A stretch of DNA of 21,921 nucleotides from Ichthyophthirius multifiliis. Lineage: Eukaryota; Ciliophora; Oligohymenophorea; Hymenostomatida. A program made the position numbers and the translations under genes. Positions 1 to 9,526 of this stretch are shown piece after piece. Numbering within the stretch: position 1 is the stretch's first letter; the number at the start of each line of letters is the position of its first letter. The DNA is taken from positions 1 to 21,921 of the forward strand of contig NW_004087012.1 of assembly GCF_000220395.1 (NCBI RefSeq), in the 5' to 3' direction. The notes beneath the pieces were generated by a model. That model ran no database searches. It was not told the DNA's origin and saw only the letters and a list, made by a program, of their open reading frames with translations.

Positions 1-2
1 AA

Positions 3-74
3 GGGTTGTTGGTCTAGTGGCATGATTCTCGTTTAGGGTACGAGAGGTCCCGGGTTCGATTCTCGGACGACCCC
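3..74 (+). tRNA. tRNA-Pro (anticodon AGG)
   Basis: Complete cloverleaf. The acceptor stem is GGGTTGT (3-9) paired with ACGACCC (67-73), with discriminator C at 74. The D-arm is GTCT..GG, and the anticodon stem CTCGT/ACGAG encloses loop TTAGGGT, which gives anticodon AGG. The T-arm CCGGG/CTCGG has loop TTCGATT. The body closely resembles eukaryotic tRNA-Pro(AGG), including internal box A (TGGTCTAGTGG) and box B (GGTTCGATTC). It has no intron and no encoded CCA, as expected of a nuclear gene. It is by far the most GC-rich stretch in the window. It reads CCU, and CCN with inosine at A34. Confidence 0.97.
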
Positions 75-76
75 AA

Positions 77-84
77 TTTTTTTT
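77..84 (+). terminator. Pol III T-run terminator of tRNA-Pro
   Basis: Eight consecutive T residues begin two bases after the tRNA discriminator base, the usual RNA polymerase III termination signal. In a genome this AT-rich such runs also occur by chance, but the position immediately behind the tRNA supports the call. Confidence 0.8.
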
Positions 85-700
85 ATTTTATTTATTTTTA
101 TTTTTATTTATAACTTTATAATTTATTCAAAATTTTTATTTATTAATTTTTTTATTTTTATATTGTAAAATAATTTTTAATTTTAATTTTATTATTATTA
201 AAATTAATTTTATATTATAGTTAATTTAATATTTAAGTTTAATAATTTTTTAATAATTTAATTTATAATTAGAAATATATTAAATTAGTTAAGAATATTG
301 AATATCATAATTTTTAATTTAAAATTCATAAATAATTAAATATATTAATATAATTTATTATAAAATAAATACTTATAAGTGTTTTTATTTAAAACTTCTA
401 TAAATTAATGTAATGATGAGTAAAATATTATATTTAAAATATAAAAAATTTAATTATTAAAAATTAAACTTTATTTATTTAATTACAATATTTAAACTTA
501 ATGTATTTTTTTAAAAAAATATAATTAAATATAAATTTCTATAAAATATAAAATTAATTTAATATATTTTTCTATAAAATATAAATTTAATTTAATATAT
601 ATTTCTTTATTATATATAATTATATTTATAATTTATTTATTTATATTAATATATTGATATTTTTCTTTTAAATATAATTTAAAATAATTTATTATATTAA
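85..700. other. AT-rich spacer, no gene seen
   Basis: The spacer lies between the tRNA terminator and the end of the OPA3-like gene. It is almost entirely A/T, with short (TA)n and T-run stretches. Because TGA is the only stop and G is rare, long open frames occur by chance. None has protein-like composition or a recognisable motif. Confidence 0.7.
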
Positions 701-1270
701 TCAATTTTTATCTTATAATATTTATAATTATTATATTAATTTCTATTATATATTTTAATTTATTTATTAAACTTTTATTTTAATCTAATATATATCTTAT
801 TAAATTTTCCCATTTTTTTCAATATATTTATTTATTTATTAAACAAAATTTTAATTTTCATATTCTATTTCTTCTAAATTTTCTTCAATAGTTTTCATTC
901 TCTTTTCTAATGCCTAACTTTTTTTAATTCCATTAAAATAACTTCTTAATATTTCATATGTAGGCAAGCCCAATATAATTAAATAAACGATTCCTTCATA
1001 AAATGTTTCTACACCTTCCTATAATTTTTATGATTCCGAAATCGAAGGAATTTTCATATTTATCATTTTTTCACCACTTATACTTTTTCGTTATAAATAA
1101 TAACCTAATTTATGAGATTAGTAACCCACCCATATAAACATTTCCTTTAATTTCAATTCTATTTAGCCTTGAGGCGTTTATTTATTTATATGATAATTTT
1201 TTAAATGAGTAACCAATGGCTTTGCTAAAGTTCTTATAAATACTGAAAATAATTTAAATTCTTCAACCAT
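701..1270 (-). CDS. OPA3-family protein (mitochondrial/peroxisomal membrane)
   Basis: Intronless frame of 189 codons from ATG at 1270 to TGA at 703-701, with TAA/TAG read as Gln. The N-terminal part matches the OPA3 family: a start-proximal FIRTLAKPL, then LKEMFIWVGYQSHKLGYYLQ, then a hydrophobic stretch EGIVYLIILGLPTYEILRSY at about residues 95-115. In human OPA3 the corresponding landmarks are the SKPLAN, YHWVEMRTKMR and FIVGGGCLVLEYWR regions. The C-terminal 60 or so residues are a Q/N/K-rich helical tail with coiled-coil character, also usual for the family. Length (189) is close to the animal protein (179). OPA3 proteins sit in the mitochondrial outer or inner membrane, but their biochemical role is not settled. 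The gene is divergent from the PIP-kinase gene across 131 bp that must hold both promoters. The tail past about residue 140 is extremely AT-rich and is the least certain part. Confidence 0.85.
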
Positions 1271-1401
1271 TTTTTTTTATGAAAAAAAAAAAATTATCTA
1301 TTAATAATATTTTATTTTATATAAAATATTTTTATTATAGTAAAAAAAAATAAAAAACTCACAATTATATATAAATAATTAACTGTAATTAAAAAATTAA
1401 A
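1271..1401. promoter_or_regulatory. Divergent intergenic region (OPA3-like / PIP-kinase-like)
   Basis: A 131-bp AT-rich interval separates two divergent start codons, so both promoters and 5' leaders must lie here. A-runs stand directly upstream of each ATG. No specific transcription-factor site could be recognised. Confidence 0.5.
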
Positions 1402-3958
1402 ATGAATAAAGATAAAAAATACACATTTTATAATAAAACATCCCTAGAATATCAATAAATAACATAAAATATTCCAAATAAGCCTTAAAAGGCCATGTCT
1501 TAAAAACTTTTAATACAAGAAATAATAAAAAAATATCGTTTCAATCGATAGGAAGTAGAATTTATAAAAAGCGTTTTGACAAAATATCATCAAAAGGTAT
1601 TTTAACCTAAATTTTATTTCGAAAAAGTATGGGTATATTAGGCCTTGACCATATATCATTTATTTCCGACAGAATATTCCAACTTATAGACACTAGAAAA
1701 TAAGATTAAGTTACATTTGAAGATTATATAAGATACCTAGATATAATAATAAACGGATCAGATATAGAAAAAGCGCGTATGAGTTTCCTTTTTTTAACAA
1801 ATCATAATTAAAGAAAATTATTATTCTCAGATATTGAATAAATGATATATAAAATATCTATTATATGGAAAGATTTAACAGGATCTAAAAGTATATATAT
1901 AAATATATATATATATAATTATATATATATATATGAATATATTTTAATATATATTTTTATTTACTTAAAAGTTATTCCATAAAAATAACATATTGACAGA
2001 GTATTTAAAAAATTAGATAAAAATAATAATGGAAATGTAAGTTTTGAAGAATATTCAATATTTTATTAATAAAACTAAGATTTTTTTGGTTGGTATGATT
2101 TATTTAATGAAGATTTAATAATAGAATAATAAATAAAAGAGATAACCAGGTAAAACACATCTAAAGAGAAAAAAATAATCGATTAATAAAAACAAAAAGA
2201 TTTAAATAATACTAAAATGCATTCTCATTTAGTGAATTTGGACTTATCTGTTACTAATGTTATTCTTTCTTTAAAATAATTTGAATTTCATAATAAATAA
2301 AATACTAATTAAGGCCCTTTAGGTATTAGTATGTAGCATTTATCCCATTTTGGGGATACTTAACCAGAAGAAGAAGATGATAAAGACTTGGTGAAAGAAA
2401 AATTTTGCGTTTAAAAAATTTCCTAAAATTAATTAGAGAAAAATAATAAAATAGATGAATTGGACGAGGATTTTTTTCTTTAAAAAATAGAAGAAATTCT
2501 ACTATAGTAATTAGAAAATAATAGTCTTATTTTATAAAATCTCAATAATAATATTGAAAATAGAGAAAATAGAGTTTTCTCGGAAAATAGAGTTTTATCG
2601 GAAAATAAATGCGATTTAAATATCGATAACTACCCTGAAGAAGCCGAAAATATAAACCATAATTTAACTCAGCGAAAAGCCACAATCTTTAATATTCCCA
2701 CACATAAAAGAAACAAATAATTCCGTAGAAATACGTCTATATACGTCGGTCATGAAAACTGGAATTTAGTTTTTTGTATGATGATTGGCATCCAGAGTTC
2801 CATAAAAAGCCTATATATGGGTGATTAGAAGGAAATATCTAATAAAGACTTCAGTTATAAATATGTAACTGACTTAATTCATAGTTCGAACAAAGAAAAA
2901 GAGTGTATATAGTATAATTTTGTAGATTACGCTCCCTTAATTTTCGAGAAAATACGACAAGATTTTAACATAAATAGAGAAAATTACCTAAAAAGTTTAG
3001 GACCTTAGACACTTTTAGGACATTTAATTATGGGAAATATGGCTAATTTAAGTGATTTATGTGTTTCTACGAAGTCTTTTTAAAAATTTCAATATTATAC
3101 GGAAGATAGTAGATTTGTGATTAAAAGTATAGGGAAAAATCAAGCTATTTTTTTTAGGAAAAAAATATTGGAGAAATATTTTTTATATATAAAAAATAAC
3201 TAAAATAGTTTAATAATGAAAATTTTTGGTTTACATAAATTAAAATTTATAAAGGAAGGAAAAAAAATATATACAGTCTGTTTTATTGTCTCATATAATA
3301 TATTTAATACCTCATTTTAAATAAATTATAGATATGAATTAAAAGGATCTACACATAAAAGATAAACAAAGAAAAACGAGGAAGAGTTTTTGGATAAAAC
3401 TATTGCTATGAAAGATTTGGATTTTTTAAAAGATAAAAATTAAATCAAGTTAAATAGTAAAGAAAGAAATGATCTTTTATGTTAAATTTAAAAAGATTCA
3501 AAGTTTTTATCTGATAATAATATTATAAATTATTGTTTATTAACAGGATTTCATTAAAGTAAATATATATTTATATATATATTTATATATTTATTTATTT
3601 ATTATTTATTTATATATATTTTATTAGTAAATAAATAGATTTTTGGATAATATTGTGTATATAAAGCAAATAATAAAAATAATGGATTTTTATATAATTA
3701 AGGTATTAACTCTAAAGATAATAATTATGTTTATTTTTTAGGTATTATTAATATTTTTACTGAATATCAGTATTTAAAAATAAAAATATTATATTTTTTA
3801 CATACATATTTAATTATATACATAGAACCTAATAAAAATTAATTCATTCTTTAAAATCTACTATTTATGGAAATATAATTTCCACAATCCCACCCTTTGA
3901 ATATGCTTTAAGATTTACAGGTTTTATAAATAAACACGTATTAGCTCCTAGTTCTTGA
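1402..3958 (+). CDS. EF-hand / phosphatidylinositol phosphate kinase fusion, predicted catalytically dead
   Basis: Exons 1402-1890, 1972-3558, 3628-3769 and 3826-3958 (TGA 3956-3958) give about 783 residues if one missing base near 1574-1577 is allowed for. The N-terminal third holds degenerate EF-hands and one canonical EF loop, DKNNNGNVSFEE at about 179-190. A Q/N-rich linker follows, then a HENWNLVF..MIGIQ motif (about 424) like that preceding PIP kinase domains in apicomplexans and ciliates. The kinase core is clear: DYAPLIFEKIR, RFVIKSI with ATP-binding Lys about 548, SLIMKIFGLHK, ELKGST about 619, ISTIPPFEYALRF at the end. The usual DYSLL catalytic Asp is Asn (NYCLL, about 683), the IID metal-binding Asp is Asn (GIINI, about 734), and GKSGS of the glycine loop is TKSFQ (about 530). 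An active enzyme would make PI(4,5)P2 at membranes; this one is predicted to be a Ca2+-linked pseudokinase or scaffold. The long conserved frame and regular introns argue against a simple pseudogene. Confidence 0.88.
1574..1577 (+). other. Frame break (one base short) in the EF-hand region of the PIP-kinase gene
   Basis: The frame from ATG 1402 encodes an EF-hand-like helix (RQEVEFIKSV). Its natural continuation, FDKISSKGILTQ, is in the -1 frame. The switch falls in the four-T run at 1574-1577; a fifth T would restore VFDKI. The original frame meets TGA at 1780-1782. There is no credible GT..AG intron: a 17-nt GTAG..AAAG stretch (1555-1571) would fix the frame but removes the conserved helix. 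A homopolymer error in the assembly is the likeliest cause; a real mutation or recoding is possible. Confidence 0.7.
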
Positions 3959-4363
3959 TTTAAAATATAAAAAAAAAATACTAAATTATAAATTAATTAA
4001 ATAATGTATATTTATTGTTTTATTTATTTGTTTTATATATAAATATTTTAATTTATTATATTATTAAAAATTATTTTATCCCTAAAAAAATATATTAATA
4101 TATAAATAATGTTTTAAAAATAATAAAAATATTATATATTTCATAAATACAAAAAAAAAATATTTATTTATAAAAATTTATATATATTAATTATTTTTTT
4201 AAAAAAAATTATAATTATAATTGTATTTATAATTTCAATTTGTTTTATTTTAATAAAAAAAAAAAAAAAAATATTTTATTATATTTTTTAAATATATTAA
4301 TTAATATAATTTAATTTTATAAAAATACAAATAAATAAAATATAATTAGTAATGTTAAATAAT
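3959..4363. other. AT-rich spacer / presumed promoter of the phosphofructokinase gene
   Basis: About 400 bp of nearly pure A/T, including a 17-A run near 4254-4270, lie between two plus-strand genes. It should contain the 3' end of the kinase-like transcript and the promoter of the next gene. No gene or specific site is recognisable. Confidence 0.6.
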
Positions 4364-6629
4364 ATGAAACTAGTATAAATAGTTGGTAAAAAGCAACTAA
4401 TTATTATATTTAATATAATTATTAATAATAAAAAGAAAATAAAGCCTTATTATTTGCTATAGCAATTAGTACAGGAATAGTCACAAGATATATAATTCAC
4501 TTAATTACAGAATTGGATAAAAATAAAAAAGAAAAATTAAAAAGAAAAGAAACAGAAAGCATCATGAAATCTAAAAGATTAAATAGCAAAAAAAAAACAA
4601 TAGTTTTTAGTAATTTTTTTAAATTAAAAAATAATTAATAAATATAAAATATTTTAATACTATTTATATATATTTTTAAAATTTTTAAAGTTCATTAAAT
4701 GGATAATACTATACCAAAAGAAATTTTAAATGCAAAAAATACACTTATGGAAGAAATAAAAAACTTAGAAAGTAGAACTTGTAATATATTAAAAGTGCCT
4801 AACTTAATATCAGAAGCCGTAATATATAAATAATTATAATAAAATGAAAAATATTAATATAAAAAAAAAAATATCTAAATAAATATTTTAAAATATTAAA
4901 TTTAAATATTAAAAAAAAAAATATATTAAATATTATAAATATCTATATGTAATAAAAAAAAAAAAAGCATTTAGAAGAAATACCATGTTATCTAAGTCCT
5001 CTATATGGAAAAAACAATTACCGAGAAGTTTTTGGAGGAGGAGGTTATTTGCCTGATGGAGCATTTGTATATACTGGATCTTATGTGTTATGTAAAAAAT
5101 TAATAAAAATAAAAATATATAAATATATAAATATAAATTTATAATAAATATTTATTTTATATATATTTTTTAAAAGCTGATGCAAATATTAGTTAATTGC
5201 AAAGTTTAGAAAACACAAAAAGATACGTAAGAGGTGGTCCTAGAAAGCATAATTATTTTCATCCTTCTCAAGTCAAATCTGCTATAGTTACATGTGGAGG
5301 CCTATGTCCTGGTTTAAATGTAGTAATTAGAGAGTTATTTTTATGTTTATTTTTTAACTATGGAGTTAAAGATATTTATGGTATTTCTTATGGATATAGA
5401 GGTTTTTATCTATATGATTGGAAAAAATTAGAACTTAAAGATGTTTAGGAAATATAAAGATTAGGAGGTACTATCCTAGGGAGTTCTAGAGGAGGTTTTG
5501 ACGGAGAAAAAATTATTGAAAATTTAATTAAAAACGAAATAAATCATGTTTACTTACATATATATAGGACTAATATACATATTTATCTAATAAAAATTAG
5601 GTTTATTGTTTAGGTGGAGATGGTACACATAGAGGAATTTAAGCTTTATATAATTTAATAAAATAAAAATAATTAAATATAGTTATATGTGGAATACCAA
5701 AAACTATAGACAATGATATTCCTGTTATAGATAAATCTTTTGGTTTCGAAACTTCTGTCGAAGAAGCTGTAAATGCAATCACTTCAGCATCTGTAGAGGC
5801 ACATTGTGCAGAATATGGGGTTGGTTTAGTTAGATTGATGGGTAGACATGCTGGTTTTATAGCCATGGAAGCTACTAATGCTTCAAGAGATGCTAATGTA
5901 TGTCTAGTACCGGAATTTAAATTCTAAATTTATGGAGAAGATGGAGTCTTAGAATATATCTATAGAAGACTATTAGTAAAAAAACATTGCGTAGTCGTAG
6001 TTGCAGAAGGAGCAGGAGAAGCTGCTATTGATGCACATTTATCTCATAGTAATGAGAAAGATGCATCGGGAAATAATAAATTAGCTGTATATATAAAAAA
6101 AAATAAAAAAAAATATATATAAATATATATGTATATATTATATATAATAATATATATCTATATATATATATATATAATCATAATTATATATATAAACTTT
6201 AAGGATATTGGTATATTCCTTTAAAAAGAAATAGTAGAATATGGCAAATAAAAAGGAATAGAAATTACTTTAAAATACATTAATCCTACATATATGATAA
6301 GAACTGTACCTGCAAATGCTTTAGATAGAAAAATGTGTGCGTAAAAAACAATTATATTTATATATATAAATATATATATATAATATAGATAACTAAGTTA
6401 AAATGCCGTACATGGAGCTATGGCTGGTTTTACAGGATTTACTGTTGGACATATAAATGGAAGATTATCTTATATTCCTTTAGATGAAATATGTAAAGAA
6501 AACTCTACGAGAAGAATCAAACCAGAAGACAGGGCTTGGTAGAGACTTTTAGCTTCTACTGGATAACCTACTTTTTTATCAAAGGAAAAATAATAAGAGA
6601 TTTATGAAAAATAATAATAAGATATTTGA
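4364..6629 (+). CDS. Plant-type ATP-dependent 6-phosphofructokinase
   Basis: Exons 4364-4385, 4436-4609, 4691-4818, 4968-5091, 5177-5547, 5601-6086, 6204-6340 and 6389-6629 sum to 561 codons, with TGA at 6627-6629. The enzyme phosphorylates fructose 6-phosphate, the committed step of glycolysis. The core is very like plant PFK1-7: [11 protein letters not shown] (Gly190 region), [18 protein letters not shown] (278-285), PKTIDND (306-312) with the catalytic aspartates, [19 protein letters not shown] (353), [30 protein letters not shown] and ASTGQPTF at the end. GGDG rather than GGDD at the nucleotide site points to ATP, not pyrophosphate, as donor. Residues 1-68 are an extra N-terminal segment with a hydrophobic helix ([10 protein letters not shown].., about 11-31) followed by a Lys-rich stretch. 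If translation instead began at ATG 4699 (codon 69) the protein would be 492 residues, near the plant length. All introns are GT..AG; exons 4-8 are certain by homology, exons 1-3 less so. Confidence 0.93.
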
Positions 6630-6798
6630 GATTTTATTTATTTTATTAAATATATTTTTTAAAAAAAAAAAAATATAAATAATATTAAATATTTTTATTA
6701 TTAGTCTAATTTTTAGTAATAAAATATTTATTTTTTATTATTATTTATATATATATATATATATAAATTTAATTATTTATTTAAAATAAAATCAGAAA
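6630..6798. other. Short AT-rich intergenic region
   Basis: 169 bp of A/T with a (TA)n tract near 6747-6765 separate the phosphofructokinase stop from the next start. It serves as 3' end of one gene and promoter of the next; no specific site is seen. Confidence 0.5.
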
Positions 6799-7686
6799 AT
6801 GGACAAATCTGAACTTATTAGTGAATTAATTTCTATTGAAAAAATAGACTCTGAATTGATTAAAAGCGAAATTAAATATTAATAATAAAGCCATGAATTT
6901 TAAAATAAATATTTTTATAATAATAATATAAGTTAATAATAAACTATATAATAAAATTAAGACATAAATACCGAAACTACACAATTTGATTTAATTTAAG
7001 ATGAAAAAAAAAGTGGATTTTTGAATTTTTATAAAATTGAAGATAGTATAAACTAAAAATAAAATTTAATTTAATTATAGAGAGATTTTTAATAATAAAA
7101 CAATTAAGAAAAAAGTACTAATACCCCAAATAATAATGAAAATAATTAATTTTTAAATTAAAATAAAGTCTAAAAGCCTTTATAAAATATAAACTAAAAT
7201 AAATATTAAAATAAAGGTACGAATTATTTTTGTTTTTAAAGTGCCTTAATAATTTTTAATTTATTTTTTTATTTCTGTGTTTATTTTGATTACGATTTTA
7301 AGATATATAATAATTTTAAAAATTATATTGATACATAATTGGATTATTGTCTCTTTCAAAATAAATTAATTAAACTATATTAAAAATTATATGAATATGA
7401 AAGAAATCATTATTATTATTTTTAAAAATAAAAAGAATTAGAAAATAAATATTAATAATTAATACAAATAATTAATAATTATAAATAAATATAAGAAAAA
7501 ATGTAAAATATTATAGATTCTTATTAATAAAATATAATAACTTTATAATAATAAAATACTATTATATAAGAAGACAATAAATATTTAAAAGATATAATTG
7601 AAAATTTATAAAAAAGTGTAGATAAAGAAAAAAATAAATATAATGATTATGATATTATGGAAATTTTAAAAGAATTTTACGGATGA
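6799..7686 (+). CDS. Q/N-rich protein with one membrane span and a coiled coil (unrecognised)
   Basis: Single-exon frame of 295 codons from ATG 6799 to TGA 7684-7686, not assigned to any family. Residues 1-140 are polar, rich in Gln (mostly TAA/TAG) and Asn, with a helical start MDKSELISELISIEKIDSEL. A strongly hydrophobic segment (SALIIFNLFFYFCVYF) at about residues 147-163 looks like one transmembrane helix. The remaining 130 residues are predicted helical and coiled-coil-like, with heptad spacing in LENKYQQLIQIINNYKQIQE and a charged end (DKEKNKYNDYDIMEILKEFYG). Coding is supported because every other TGA in the interval falls in another frame and because codon use matches the neighbours. 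The hydrophobic part contains GT and AG dinucleotides, but excising it (7217-7302) shifts into a frame full of TGA, so it is probably real coding sequence. Possible roles such as tethering or anchoring are guesses. Confidence 0.7.
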
Positions 7687-7909
7687 TTATTTCTAAAAAA
7701 AATAAACATAATTAAAATTTCCTTTCAAAATATATAAATAAAAATTAGGAGCAAATATAAATAAAATTAATAGTTTAAATTAAATAAATTATTTAATTTT
7801 ATATATTTATTTTAAATATATATATAAAAAAAATTCGTTTTTAAATACATACTTAACAAATAAAAAACGTTTTTTATTTAATACTTTTAAAAATATATAA
7901 AAACATATT

Positions 7910-7962
<53 letters not shown>

Positions 7963-7987
7963 AAAGAATAATAATAATATTCAATTT
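7687..7987. other. AT-rich spacer with a long (TA)n tract
   Basis: About 300 bp between two plus-strand genes, with no gene seen. It includes the dinucleotide tract at 7912-7959 immediately upstream of the carboxypeptidase start. Confidence 0.6.
7912..7959. repeat. (TA)n microsatellite
   Basis: About 24 uninterrupted TA units, ending some 29 bp before the carboxypeptidase ATG, so the tract lies in the promoter or leader of that gene. Length is likely variable between isolates and hard to assemble. Confidence 0.9.
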
Positions 7988-9526
7988 ATGATAAAAGTTA
8001 TATTATTGTTATCATCACTAATATTGTAATTAATACTATCTTAACAAAAGATTGATTTTAATTATTATCATACTACATTAGTAATTATTATTATATTATA
8101 TAATATATTTTATTTAAAAATAAAAACAGCAAATAAATAATGAAATAAAAGAACTCTAAAAAAATTGCAAAAATTACGAAATATAACTTAAATCCTAAAA
8201 CCCTGATTTATATATTGTAGATATTAAACAAATAGATAATAAAGAAAAAAACATTTTAAAAGCCTTTCTTTTATTCGGAGAGCATCCACGAGAAATGATA
8301 TCTCCTGAAACAGGATTAAATCTAGTAAAAACCTTATGTGGCTAAAGCAAAATAACTTAAAACAATAATATTAAAGATATAAGATCATTATATCATATAT
8401 AAATAATGGTAAATGCAAACCCAATATCAAGATAATTAGTAGAAAAAGGAGATTTTTGCAAAAGAGAAAATGAAAATGGTGTTGATACAAATAGAAATTG
8501 GGACAGTCACTGGAAATTAGTATATTAATTTATAAACATAAAATAAATTAAAATATAAATAAATAATCATATTTATATTTATAGAAACAAAAATATAAAT
8601 ATATACATAATTATATATTTATATTTATTTCATTATAAAAATTTATTTATATTTATATAGGTTTAAGATCAAAATTTATAAATAAATTCAGGTCCGAAAC
8701 CTTTTAGTGAAATAGAATCTTTAACTGCAAGCTAAGTTTCTTAACTTTTTAAGCCAGATATATTTATTAGTATACATTCTGGTACTTTAGGTTTATATAG
8801 TCCTTGGGCATACTCAAATTAATAGGCTAATAGAAATGAATAAAACATGATTGATATATTAAATATAGTAAATGATAAGTATTGCAAAGAATGTGGAGTT
8901 GGGGCTGCTGGTAAAGAAGTTGGTTATTTATGTCCTGGAACTTGTATTGATTATTTTTATGAAAATGGTACTGAATATGCATTTGCATTTGAAATTTATG
9001 ATAAATATACGAATTTATAAGAAGTTCTTAAGCCTAAAGTTATTTAATTTTAATAAAAAAATTTAAAAAATGGAATTTCTTTTTATGAAAAATAATCAAA
9101 AAAACATAATTAAAAATCTTGTTTTTTATAATCTGAGTATATTTTAATATAAAATTAATTAAATTATTTTAAATATAATAGAAATTAAATATTGAGTAAA
9201 TAATTTTTTGATGATCCTTATACGAATTGTTTCTTATATTTTAATCCAGAAAATAAAGAAAAATATGAATTTGTAGTTAATAATTGGACTAATGTATAAA
9301 TTTTAGACTTTTTATATTTATATGTATATTTAAAATTTATTATATAAATTAAAATAGATTTATATATAAATATAAATTATATATTAATATTAATATTAAT
9401 ATATATATATATTAAATATATATATATATATATAAATTACTTTTTATTTATTATTTTTTCATAAATCATCAAAAGGCTATTTTAGATGTATTTATTTAAG
9501 TTGCTTAGAAGAAAAATATGCTTTGA
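7988..9526 (+). CDS. Secreted M14-family zinc carboxypeptidase
   Basis: Exons 7988-8080, 8130-8519, 8661-9293 and 9476-9526 give 388 residues, with TGA at 9524-9526. The start gives a signal peptide (MIKVILLLSSLILQLILSQ), so the protein is secreted or lysosomal. The metallocarboxypeptidase landmarks are in order: zinc ligands in GEHPREMISPETG (His83, Glu86, the HxxE motif), substrate-binding VDTNRNWD (Asn152, Arg153), SGPKPFSEIES, third zinc ligand in IHSG (His200), and the catalytic glutamate in FAFEIY (Glu272). These match H69, E72, N144/R145, H196 and E270 of carboxypeptidase A, so the enzyme should be active and release C-terminal amino acids. No clear propeptide of the digestive type is visible; the mature domain seems to begin soon after the signal, at FNYYHTTL. 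A Q/N/K-rich insertion follows Glu272. The last exon (AILDVFIQVAQKKNML) depends on a 182-nt intron and is a little less certain. Protozoan members often work in phagosomes, but that is only inference here. Confidence 0.95.

Noticed and set aside
1555..1571. 17-nt GTAG..AAAG stretch as a mini-intron that would fix the kinase gene frame
   Set aside because: Other introns here are at least 46 nt, and removal would delete a conserved EF-hand helix. A missing T at 1574-1577 explains the break better.
1402..3958. Calling the whole PIP-kinase-like locus a dead pseudogene
   Set aside because: Apart from one homopolymer break, more than 700 codons remain open, introns are regular and many fold motifs are intact, which fits a functional pseudokinase better.
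5639..5866. Minus-strand standard-code ORF of 75 codons
   Set aside because: It is antisense to the most conserved part of the phosphofructokinase exon 5601-6086, whose sense frame has full family similarity.
7124..7130. CCCCAAA, resembling the ciliate telomere repeat or a telomerase RNA template
   Set aside because: A single copy inside a coding frame, with no tandem repeats and no RNA-like surroundings.
7217..7302. Possible 86-nt GT..AG intron in the Q/N-rich gene that would remove the membrane segment
   Set aside because: Excision shifts the downstream reading into a frame with many TGA codons, while the unspliced frame is clean to its end.
8872..9066. Plus-strand standard-code ORF of 64 codons
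   Set aside because: It is an out-of-frame reading inside the carboxypeptidase exon 8661-9293, which encodes the catalytic glutamate in another frame.
9360..9440. AT-rich inverted and direct repeats that could look like transposon ends or hairpin terminators
   Set aside because: They are simple TA tracts inside an intron. No target-site duplication, transposase or unique arm sequence is present. No CRISPR-like spacer structure exists anywhere in the window.
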